9,444 nt of DNA, taken from assembly GCA_900321535.1 (NCBI GenBank), contig ONWJ01000147.1:1-9444 (forward strand), given 5' to 3'. This stretch comes from an uncultured Erysipelotrichaceae bacterium (GTDB lineage Bacteria; Bacillota_I; Bacilli_A; RFN20; CAG-826). Shown piece after piece: positions 1-5,371 of the stretch. Position 1 is the first letter of the stretch, and the number at the start of each line of letters is the position of its first letter. Under the pieces are notes generated by a model, which did no database searches, was not told where the DNA came from, and saw only the letters and a program-made list of their open reading frames with translations. The position numbers were made by a program, and so were the translations under genes.

Positions 1-41
1 GAAAAGCGCAGCAAAACCAATAAGAAGGTTAATAGAAAACG

Positions 42-68
42 AAAAAAGAACCGCGAGGGTTCTTTTTT
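42..68 (-). terminator. Intrinsic terminator after the 78-aa membrane protein gene
   Basis: Perfect 11-bp inverted repeat, AAAAAAGAACC (42-52) and GGTTCTTTTTT (58-68), around a 5-base loop. It lies 15 bases past the stop codon at 84-86. Read on the minus strand it ends in a T6 run, and because the left arm is A-rich it could also work for transcription from the other side (bidirectional). Confidence 0.88.
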
Positions 69-83
69 GATATTTGCCGTTAA

Positions 84-320
84 TTAGTCAACAAACCAGA
101 AGATGTGGTTGGTGATGATGATGGCGACAAGGTCTAAGACCCAGCCAATGAAGCCGGCAAACACGATCCAGACGATGGCGAGAACCAATCTGAGAACGTC
201 TTTCTGGGCAATGGCACCAAGCAAACGGTAGACACCCCAAATGATGTCGATGATAGGAAGGCAGAACAAAATCTTGACGAGTCTGGACCTATCATCCATC
301 CATTTAATAAAAGCAGCCAT
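84..320 (-). CDS. Small two-segment membrane protein (78 aa), function unknown
   Basis: Unrecognised protein of 78 residues. A short charged N-terminus (residues 1-16, with D-D-R-S-R) is followed by two hydrophobic segments at about 17-37 and 43-70, which suggests a two-pass inner-membrane protein with no enzymatic motif. The start is well supported: AGGAGG at 328-333 lies 7 bases before the ATG at 318-320. It is homologous to the 106-aa protein at 2458-2778. Aligned without gaps from V-Y-R (residues 30-32 here, 28-30 there), about 18 of 47 positions match, including a K, an L-V-L, W60, D63, N71 and the closing I-F-x-F. It lacks the charged C-terminal tail of that paralogue. It appears to be a single-gene unit with a -10 box at 341-346 and a strong terminator at 42-68. 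Function and partner cannot be inferred from context. Confidence 0.8.
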   Translation of the reverse strand: MAAFIKWMDDRSRLVKILFCLPIIDIIWGVYRLLGAIAQKDVLRLVLAIVWIVFAGFIGWVLDLVAIIITNHIFWFVD

Positions 321-340
321 AGCAATTCCTCCTGTCTTTT

Positions 341-346
341 ATCATA
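341..346 (-). promoter_or_regulatory. Possible -10 box for the 78-aa membrane protein gene
   Basis: The minus strand reads TATGAT (5 of 6 to consensus) 8 bases upstream of the AGGAGG, which would give a very short leader. No recognisable -35 box lies at 16-18 bases spacing, so this is a weak call. A palindrome at 383-400 lies upstream. Confidence 0.35.
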
Positions 347-382
347 GTATTGCGCATGAAAAATGCACTCTTTTTTTACGTA

Positions 383-400
383 TTTCTTTAATTAAAGAAA
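383..400. repeat. 18-bp perfect palindrome with an overlapping direct repeat
   Basis: TTTCTTTAATTAAAGAAA is a perfect palindrome in the 193-base gap between the cysQ-like gene and the 78-aa membrane protein gene. The 10-mer GTATTTCTTT also occurs twice in direct orientation, at 380-389 and 404-413. The site is about 40-60 bases upstream of the candidate -10 at 341-346, a position where activators often bind, but AT-rich palindromes also arise by chance. The rest of this gap (401-513) holds no gene I can support. Confidence 0.4.
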
Positions 401-513
401 AGGGTATTTCTTTTGGCATTTTATCTTGATTCGGAAAGAAAAAGGCCAAGCGCCCTACTGCCCTGCCAGAAACATCAGTCGCTCAGCCTTATCTTTAACG
501 GAATAAAACTGGT

Positions 514-1299
514 TTATTTTAACAATGCGGTTTCAATGGAGTTTGCAATGACATAGCCTTTTCTGTTATAGACGTCCGCCCGGTTATAAGTCATGCGCTT
601 GCCATCAGGTTCTACCATCACGCCGCCAGCTTCATGGAGAATGATATCGCCAGGAGCGACGTCCCACTCTTTGGTGCCGTCAGAGAATCTTACTGACAAA
701 TCATATTCGCCTTCTGCGATTTTGCAGAACTTGGTGGAGGCTCCTACAGGTTTGGGTTCGCCTTCTAATAACGAGGCGTGGGCTTTATAGAATTCCACTT
801 CGGCTGGAGTGACATGAGAAATGGAGCAGCAGACACGTAGATTGTTTTTGCGGTCAGAGACATGGATACGAACCGGCTCTTTGCCATCATCAAGGCGATA
901 AGCGCCTTTGCCCTTGATCGCATAGTAAGAGACATTCTGCATTGGGATGCGAATCACGCCGGCAACGATTTCATGATCGACGCAGTAAGCGATGTTGATG
1001 GTGAACTGGCCGTTTTTCGAGACAAATTCTTTCGTTCCATCAACAGGATCGACGATGAAGACTCCTTTCTTAAGGAAGCGGCTGCCATCATCGAAGCTCT
1101 CTTCGGTTAAGAAGCCCGCTTCTGGGAAAAGGGTTCCTAAATAAGCGCGGATGATTTCATCAGCGCCTTTATCCGCGTCGGTAACTGGGGAATTATCATC
1201 TTTGATTTCGACTGGGAAATCCATCTCGTAGATCTTCTTGACCCAGGCGTCCGCGCGTTTCGCGGCGACTAACATTTGTTCGGCAATATATTCGTACAT
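514..1299 (-). CDS. cysQ: CysQ-like 3'(2'),5'-bisphosphate nucleotidase (inositol monophosphatase superfamily)
   Basis: A 261-aa member of the Mg2+-dependent, Li+-sensitive IMPase/FBPase/bisphosphate nucleotidase fold. The metal-site motifs are complete: S-P-V-T-D-A-D (residues 37-43), the E66-E67 pair, D84-P-V-D87-G-T followed by K-E-F, and E-W-D213-V-A-P-G-D near residue 211. The run D-G-T-K-E-F with a nearby N-G-x-F-T-x-N is typical of CysQ rather than of inositol monophosphatase proper, so the likely reaction is hydrolysis of 3'-phosphoadenosine 5'-phosphate (pAp) to AMP. Family members are about 245-275 aa. A strong AGGAGG (1306-1311) precedes the ATG by 6 bases. It has its own promoter just past the nrnA stop codon, and its ribosome binding site can pair with sequence upstream of that promoter. 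Alternative: a broader sugar-phosphate phosphatase, since sequence alone does not fix the substrate. Confidence 0.82.
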   Translation of the reverse strand: MYEYIAEQMLVAAKRADAWVKKIYEMDFPVEIKDDNSPVTDADKGADEIIRAYLGTLFPEAGFLTEESFDDGSRFLKKGVFIVDPVDGTKEFVSKNGQFTINIAYCVDHEIVAGVIRIPMQNVSYYAIKGKGAYRLDDGKEPVRIHVSDRKNNLRVCCSISHVTPAEVEFYKAHASLLEGEPKPVGASTKFCKIAEGEYDLSVRFSDGTKEWDVAPGDIILHEAGGVMVEPDGKRMTYNRADVYNRKGYVIANSIETALLK

Positions 1300-1345
1300 A
1301 AAAAGCCTCCTCGTTTGGTGAGAGCATTATAGCAAAACGGGAGGC
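1300..1345 (-). promoter_or_regulatory. Hairpin pairing the cysQ-like ribosome binding site; possible read-through attenuator/terminator
   Basis: GCCTCCTCGTTTG (1305-1317) and CAAAACGGGAGGC (1333-1345) form 12 base pairs with one bulged base on each side and a 15-base loop. On the minus strand the 3' arm contains the AGGAGG ribosome binding site, and the stem is followed at once by T5 and then the ATG. Only RNA reading in from nrnA carries both arms. RNA started at the internal promoter (about 1319) lacks the 5' arm. The structure could therefore act as the nrnA terminator, as a translation block on read-through RNA, or both. The pairing is seen directly; the role is inference. Confidence 0.55.
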
Positions 1346-1354
1346 TTGTGACAT
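1326..1354 (-). promoter_or_regulatory. SigA-type promoter with extended -10 for the cysQ-like gene
   Basis: Minus strand: ATGTCA (1349-1354, 4 of 6 to the -35 consensus), a 17-base spacer, and a perfect TATAAT (1326-1331) preceded by TGC, giving the extended -10 form TGCTATAAT. The predicted start is near 1319, about 20 bases ahead of the ATG. It lies entirely between the nrnA stop codon and the cysQ-like start codon. An imperfect inverted repeat (1349-1372) overlaps the -35. Confidence 0.75.
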
Positions 1355-1372
1355 CTTGCAAAGCAAGTGTCA
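1349..1372 (-). repeat. Inverted repeat spanning the nrnA stop codon and the cysQ-like -35 box
   Basis: TGACATCTTGC (1349-1359) and GCAAGTGTCA (1363-1372) pair over 10 bases with one bulged T and an AAA loop. The right arm includes the nrnA stop codon and the left arm includes the -35 hexamer. No T-run follows on the minus strand, so it is not a classical terminator. It could be an operator or a 3'-end stabilising hairpin. Confidence 0.4.
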
Positions 1373-2323
1373 TGCATCTTGACTAACGCAGTTGAGGGCT
1401 TCGATGATCTCATCGATAGATGGGCGATTATCCACAATGTTGCATCCAGAGGCATAACGATGTCCTCCACCACCGAATTGAATCGCGGTCGCATGGATGG
1501 GATAACGTTTGTTAGAACGAAGCTCGACACGGTAATTACCGTTTCTTTCTTCGGTCGCAAGCATATAGATTGGCTTGCGGTGACGTCCAGCGATCGCATT
1601 GACGAAGGAACCAGCTTCTTCATAGGTGATGCCGAAGTTTTGATAATCCTCAGGATGGATGACGCAGTAATCAACCTGTCCTTTGCAATGAGTATGACGT
1701 TTCATGAACGATTTGAATAAGCGAACTTCTTTTCTTTCGTAATAGGCAACATCGAGAATCGATTTGAGATCCGCGCCATAGCCAGCAAGCATCGCAATCA
1801 CTTCAAATGTATGCTTTGTCGTACCGTGATATAAGAATCTTCCAGAATCCGTTGCCATACCTAAATAGATGGCTTCTGCAGCGATTTTTGAAAATTTCAT
1901 GTGAAATTCGGTTGCAAAATCGGCAATGATTTCCGCTGCGGCAATACGCTCTTCATCCACGAAACTAGGATGTTCGAATGGTTCATTCCCTTTGTTTGGA
2001 CAATGGTGATCAAATTTCATGAAGTCCTTGCACATGCGGACTCGTTGATCTTCCACGCGTCTTAAGCAAGAGACATCCACGAGGATGCCAAGCGAGGATT
2101 GGATGGTTTTATCATCTGGGTTATCCATGCTTCCCAAACGTCCGAAAAAGGATGGGACACCACTGCCGATGATATATACCTTTTTATTGGGAAACGTATC
2201 TTGAATCAAATGTTTCAATGCAACTTGGGATCCATAGCAATCGCCATCGGGCAAAGCATGTCCCCAAACTGTGATGACGTCGTTTTTGCAGATGAGTTCG
2301 TATAGTTCTTGGAAAGTAGACAT
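1370..2323 (-). CDS. nrnA: NrnA: bifunctional oligoribonuclease / pAp phosphatase (DHH-DHHA1 family)
   Basis: A 317-aa protein with the full DHH phosphoesterase motif set: H22-x-L-P-D26-G-D28 (motif I), V-D83-V, F-D105-H-H107 with a following N (motif III), T-D159-S-G-R-F (motif IV), and a C-terminal DHHA1 domain with V-E-L-R-S-N (about 267-271) and the substrate-binding G-G-G-G-H (284-288). The B. subtilis homologue NrnA (YtqI) degrades 2-5 nt RNA fragments and dephosphorylates pAp to AMP, covering the roles of Orn and CysQ; the length fits. Cytoplasmic, Mn2+-dependent by family. The ribosome binding site is weak (an A/G-rich stretch ahead of ATG 2321-2323), but the start fits the family N-terminus. 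It ends with TGA, overlapping the hairpin at 1349-1372. It has its own promoter at 2350-2377 and is followed directly by another predicted pAp phosphatase. Confidence 0.93.
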   Translation of the reverse strand: MSTFQELYELICKNDVITVWGHALPDGDCYGSQVALKHLIQDTFPNKKVYIIGSGVPSFFGRLGSMDNPDDKTIQSSLGILVDVSCLRRVEDQRVRMCKDFMKFDHHCPNKGNEPFEHPSFVDEERIAAAEIIADFATEFHMKFSKIAAEAIYLGMATDSGRFLYHGTTKHTFEVIAMLAGYGADLKSILDVAYYERKEVRLFKSFMKRHTHCKGQVDYCVIHPEDYQNFGITYEEAGSFVNAIAGRHRKPIYMLATEERNGNYRVELRSNKRYPIHATAIQFGGGGHRYASGCNIVDNRPSIDEIIEALNCVSQDA

Positions 2324-2349
2324 ATTCTTTTGCTTTAAAAAAGCACAAT

Positions 2350-2377
2350 AGAATACACTCTACGGACCGTGAGTCAA
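2350..2377 (-). promoter_or_regulatory. Candidate promoter of nrnA
   Basis: Minus strand: TTGACT (2372-2377, 5 of 6), a 16-base spacer, then TATTCT (2350-2355, 4 of 6). The spacer contains the small perfect palindrome ACGGTCCGT (2362-2370). It lies between the operon terminator (2411-2449) and the nrnA start, where a new promoter is expected. The predicted leader is about 20 bases. Confidence 0.5.
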
Positions 2378-2410
2378 GAAGAAAATGAAAGGGCTTACAT
2401 TTTATCGGGG

Positions 2411-2449
2411 CAAAAAGAAAACAGGCATCCGATGCCGAACACCTGTTTC
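2411..2449 (-). terminator. Intrinsic terminator of the ychF-ispF-argS-rpoE operon
   Basis: AAACAGG (2419-2425) pairs with CCTGTTT (2442-2448) across a 16-base loop that can itself fold on GGCAT/ATGCC. On the minus strand the 3' arm runs into TTTTCTTTTT. It sits 9 bases past the stop codon of the 106-aa membrane protein gene, at the right place to end the operon. Confidence 0.65.
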
Positions 2450-2457
2450 AATAGGTC

Positions 2458-2778
2458 TTATTTCTTTTCTTCGACTTCAGCTTCGATGACCTTTTGATCA
2501 TCTTTCTTTTCTTCTGGTTTCTTGTCTTCAGGTTTCATTCCGCCGAACCAATAACGGAAATCGAAGATCACGTTACGGGTTGCGATGTAGACAATATCAG
2601 CAATCCAGAAGACCGGATAGATGATAACGCCAAGAACGATATCTAAGACAAGAACGCCGAATTCTTTCGCTCTGATTTCTTTGATGAAGCGATAGACGAC
2701 AAAGAGAGGGTTAAGGACGATAGCGAGAATAAGCTTTGGAATCTTTGGAAGATTATCAAGAAAATCGCAGTAGGCCAT
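2458..2778 (-). CDS. Small two-segment membrane protein with charged tail (106 aa), function unknown
   Basis: Unrecognised 106-aa protein and the last gene of the operon. Two hydrophobic segments (about residues 15-32 and 42-66) are joined by a short charged loop containing K-E-I-R-A-K-E. They are followed by W-F-G-G and a Lys/Glu/Asp-rich tail (about 80-106), presumably cytoplasmic. It is the paralogue of the 78-aa protein at 84-320 (shared V-Y-R, L-V-L, W-x-x-D and I-F-x-F positions), and the tail is the main difference. The start is coupled to rpoE: the rpoE stop and this ATG overlap as TAATG, and AAGGAG (2787-2792) lies inside the end of rpoE, 8 bases before the ATG. Cotranscription with rpoE and argS says little about function, since that operon is mixed housekeeping. 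Confidence 0.83.
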   Translation of the reverse strand: MAYCDFLDNLPKIPKLILAIVLNPLFVVYRFIKEIRAKEFGVLVLDIVLGVIIYPVFWIADIVYIATRNVIFDFRYWFGGMKPEDKKPEEKKDDQKVIEAEVEEKK

Positions 2779-3233
2779 TACATGTCTCCTTTCACGCCGA
2801 GCGCTTCAGTCGCGGCGTCACGTTCACGGGATTGAGAACCTTCGGTGGAATCATCTTCTTCGCTTTCTTCATCAAGAACGCCGGTGGAGGTAACAATGCC
2901 TTGGACGGATTGATCGTATTCGGCATTCTCTTGAAGGTCGGTCTGGTCGAGGTCGGTGTTGTCTTCCACTTCAGTGTAGACAGCCGAGACATCGATATGA
3001 ACCGCGTCATAATTATGACGGGAACGAAGATCCCAAGTATTATCGCTTAAGACAACAACCGCACCGCAGAAAGAGAGGTCGGTATAGAAGTGGCCGATGC
3101 GGGAGGCGGCTTCTTCCTCAGGGATTTCTAGTCTAGCGATGACTTTTGCCCAGAGGTCAGAGAACTTCATGGCCTCGCCGTTCTCGGTGAGAATGGCGAC
3201 GGCTGCGGCGATCATGGATTCATTGTTTTTCAT
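2778..3233 (-). CDS. rpoE: RNA polymerase delta subunit
   Basis: A 151-aa delta subunit, the Bacilli-specific small RNA polymerase subunit that promotes release and recycling of polymerase and affects sensitivity to initiating NTP. The N-terminal HARE-HTH domain (about 5-75) is clear: S-M-I near 6-8, K-F-S-D-L-W (23-28), then E-E-E-A-A-S-R-I-G-H-F-Y-T-D-L (about 39-53) and N-T-W-D-L-R-S (65-71). From about 80 onward the chain is low-complexity and acidic (many D, E, Q, S, T), matching the disordered acidic tail of the family. The tail is somewhat shorter than in B. subtilis (173 aa overall). The last residues (A-L-G-V-K-G-D-M) are less acidic because they overlap the ribosome binding site of the next gene. 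GAAAGGA (3243-3249) precedes the ATG by 9 bases. It follows argS by 36 bases. Confidence 0.9.
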   Translation of the reverse strand: MKNNESMIAAAVAILTENGEAMKFSDLWAKVIARLEIPEEEAASRIGHFYTDLSFCGAVVVLSDNTWDLRSRHNYDAVHIDVSAVYTEVEDNTDLDQTDLQENAEYDQSVQGIVTSTGVLDEESEEDDSTEGSQSRERDAATEALGVKGDM

Positions 3234-3269
3234 AAATTTAAGTCCTTTCTGTAGGTATTTTTTTGATTT

Positions 3270-4895
3270 TTACATTTTCTCAGGGGCGGATACACCGAGA
3301 ATTCCAAGAGCGTTTTTCAAGGTGATTTCCGCGGCTTTGATCAACGCCAAACGGGAAGCGGTAAGCTCAACGTTGTTGCGATCAATGATACGGCATGCAG
3401 CATAGAATTCGTGGATCAATTCACCCAAATGGTGGATATAAGCGGCCACCTTATAAGGTGCACGATCCCGCGCTGCAGTCTCTATCATACTCGGGAATGC
3501 GGCTAAATGCTTCAAAATTGACATTTCCGATTCTTCTTTGAGCAGCTTTGCGCTTGGATCAAGCGGGATATCTTGTCCAAGGGAGAGAAGCGAAGCACAG
3601 CGAGCATGGGCATATTGCGCGTAATAGACTGGGTTTGCACTGCTTTGCTCCATGGCTAAGCTGTAATCGAAGTCGAGGTGAGATGTTTGATTACGTTCCA
3701 CGAAGAGGTAACGCACTGCATCGACGCCGACATCTTCCACCAAGTCGCGGTGAGCGATGGCTTTGCCGGTACGTTTGCTCATCTTCACTTCTACTCCATC
3801 GCGGAAGACGTGGACAACTTGGATGAATTGCGCTTCTAAGACATCTTCAGAATAACCTTTCATCATGAGCGCGCTCTTCATACGAGCGATATAGCCATGA
3901 TGGTCAGCACCTAAAATGTCGATGAGATGGTCATATCCTCTTGCCATCTTGTCATAGTGATAACAGATATCAGGCATGAAGTAGGTGTAGAGTCCGTCGG
4001 ATTTCACAATTGGACGATCTTTATCATCGAGATAGTCACTGGTCTTCAGGTACAACGCACCGTCTTGGAGATAGGTGTGATCTTTCAATTCTTCGATGGT
4101 CTTTTCAATCAACCCAGCTTTACGGATATCCGATTCATAAGTAAACACATCGAATTTGACACGGAAGTCCGCCAAGTCTTTCTTGATCTTGGCAAGTTCG
4201 GTATCAATGCCAAAGCGAATGAAGAAGTCATGGGATTCCTGGTTATCGACCAAGTATTTATCACCGAATTGATCTTTGATCGATTGGGCGATCGCGATGA
4301 GGTCCTCGCCATGATAGTCATCGTCGCCCAAATCAAGAGGTTCTCCAAAGAGTTCATGATAACGGGCGCGGATGGAATGACCGAGGTGTTCGACTTGATT
4401 GCCGCAGTCATTGACGTAATATTCACGGGTTACATCATAGCCTGCCCAATCTAAGATATTGGCGATGCAATCACCGATTGCTGCGCATCTCGTATGGCCA
4501 AGATGAAGGTCACCGGTTGGGTTCGCGGAAACGTATTCCACGTTGATTTTGCAGGCTTTTTTCGGATTTCGACCGTAATGATCGCCTGCATCAAGGATCT
4601 GTTTGACAACTCCTTGAAGGAGGTCTTGCTTCATGAAGAAGTTCATAAAGCCAGGGCCAGCGATTTCAATTTTCTCGATATTGTCATCCGCGATCTTCTC
4701 TTGGAGAGCAGCGGCGAAATCGCGTGGGGATTTCATGCCAGAAAGGCGGAAGTTTTTCATCGCGACATTGGAAGCGTAATCGCCATGAAGTGGGTCACGG
4801 CTTCTTTCGATAACGATATCGGATGGGGAAAGATGAATCCCCAAAGCTTCTAACGCTTCAAGAATGCGCGTTTTCAAGATTTCTTCATGAGTCAT
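3270..4895 (-). CDS. argS: Arginyl-tRNA synthetase
   Basis: A class I synthetase that charges tRNA-Arg in the cytoplasm. With the start chosen here it has 541 aa. The N-terminal additional domain (about 1-85) recognises the tRNA D-loop. The catalytic domain carries E-Y-V-S-A-N-P-T-G (120-128) with the HIGH box as H-L-G-H (131-134), and a KMSKR loop at 371-375. The DALR anticodon-binding domain (about 420-541) ends in L-G-V-S-A-P-E-K-M, the usual ArgS terminus. Start choice: an ATG three codons upstream (4902-4904) is only one base from the GGAGG at 4906-4910, too close to work. The ATG at 4893-4895 is 10 bases from it and overlaps the ispF stop as TAATG, so the M-T-H-E-E-I start is preferred. 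Third gene of the operon. Confidence 0.97.
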   Translation of the reverse strand: MTHEEILKTRILEALEALGIHLSPSDIVIERSRDPLHGDYASNVAMKNFRLSGMKSPRDFAAALQEKIADDNIEKIEIAGPGFMNFFMKQDLLQGVVKQILDAGDHYGRNPKKACKINVEYVSANPTGDLHLGHTRCAAIGDCIANILDWAGYDVTREYYVNDCGNQVEHLGHSIRARYHELFGEPLDLGDDDYHGEDLIAIAQSIKDQFGDKYLVDNQESHDFFIRFGIDTELAKIKKDLADFRVKFDVFTYESDIRKAGLIEKTIEELKDHTYLQDGALYLKTSDYLDDKDRPIVKSDGLYTYFMPDICYHYDKMARGYDHLIDILGADHHGYIARMKSALMMKGYSEDVLEAQFIQVVHVFRDGVEVKMSKRTGKAIAHRDLVEDVGVDAVRYLFVERNQTSHLDFDYSLAMEQSSANPVYYAQYAHARCASLLSLGQDIPLDPSAKLLKEESEMSILKHLAAFPSMIETAARDRAPYKVAAYIHHLGELIHEFYAACRIIDRNNVELTASRLALIKAAEITLKNALGILGVSAPEKM

Positions 4896-5371
4896 TATTC
4901 GCATTCCTCCAATAGTACGATGGCCTTCGCGGCGATGGCCTCGCCATGACCAAGGGCATCAAGCCCTTCGTTGGTCATCAGTTGAAGACCGACGTTTTCT
5001 TTCTTTGTTTCAAGCAACCCAGCGATGGAAGTTTGAATCGCATCACGATAAGGGTTGAGTTTCGGCGCTTCTGCAGTCACAAGAACGTCGATGTTGCCGA
5101 TGCGGTAGCCTTCTTTCTTCATGATGGCCACCACTTCTTTTAGAAGCAACTTCGAGTCCGCGCCGTCATAAGCAGGATCATTGGGCGGGAAGTACACACC
5201 GATGTCCCCTTTGGCAAGAGCTCCTAATATCGCATCCATGACCGCGTGGAGCACGCAGTCGGCATCGCTATGGCCGAGCAGTCCATTCTCAAACGGGATT
5301 TTCACCCCTCCGAGGAAGAGGTCTCGGTTTGGGACCAAGCGATGGATGTCTTCACCTAACCCGATTCTCAT
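4895..5371 (-). CDS. ispF: 2-C-methyl-D-erythritol 2,4-cyclodiphosphate synthase
   Basis: MEP-pathway enzyme that cyclises CDP-methylerythritol 2-phosphate to methylerythritol 2,4-cyclodiphosphate with release of CMP, as a trimer with Zn2+ between subunits. At 158 aa it has the normal length. Metal ligands D8, H10 and H42 are all in place (G-E-D8-I-H10; L-H42-A-V-M-D). H34-S-D (34-36), G-D-I-G-x-Y-F-P-P (55-63), A-P-K-L-N-P-Y (102-108) and the closing T133-N-E135-G-L with G-H-G-E-A-I-A-A also fit. E7 replaces the usual Tyr before D8. The frame stays open 60 codons upstream into ychF, but family length and the M-R-I-G-L-G start place the ATG at 5369-5371, overlapping the ychF stop as ATGA. No clear ribosome binding site is seen, so translation probably depends on coupling to ychF. 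No ispD is adjacent. Confidence 0.95.
   Translation of the reverse strand: MRIGLGEDIHRLVPNRDLFLGGVKIPFENGLLGHSDADCVLHAVMDAILGALAKGDIGVYFPPNDPAYDGADSKLLLKEVVAIMKKEGYRIGNIDVLVTAEAPKLNPYRDAIQTSIAGLLETKKENVGLQLMTNEGLDALGHGEAIAAKAIVLLEECE

Noticed and set aside
342..419. A 25-codon minus-strand frame with ATG and TGA upstream of the 78-aa gene (possible leader peptide)
   Set aside because: There is no ribosome binding site before its ATG, it spans the AT-rich palindrome, and the composition looks like chance. It also ends inside the candidate -10 box.
438..462. Possible terminator of the cysQ-like gene (GC-rich stretch running into T5 on the minus strand)
   Set aside because: Only a 3-bp GGC/GCC stem can be drawn; larger pairings need several mismatches. 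Left as no clear terminator.
1305..1345. Invertible promoter (inverted repeats flanking the -10 box)
   Set aside because: Known invertible promoters have arms flanking roughly 100 bases or more and a recombinase gene nearby; here only 15 bases lie between the arms and no recombinase is visible. RNA pairing explains it better.
2362..2370. Palindrome ACGGACCGT in the nrnA promoter spacer as an operator
   Set aside because: Four-base arms are too short to rise above chance; noted only within the promoter entry.
3548..4853. Long plus-strand open frames opposite argS (for example 3548-3826, 3927-4454, 4494-4853)
   Set aside because: They are antisense to a confidently identified argS, have no ribosome binding sites and no recognisable protein features.
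4896..4904. ATG three codons upstream of the chosen argS start
   Set aside because: Only one base separates it from GGAGG; the downstream ATG has proper spacing and the TAATG overlap seen elsewhere in this operon.
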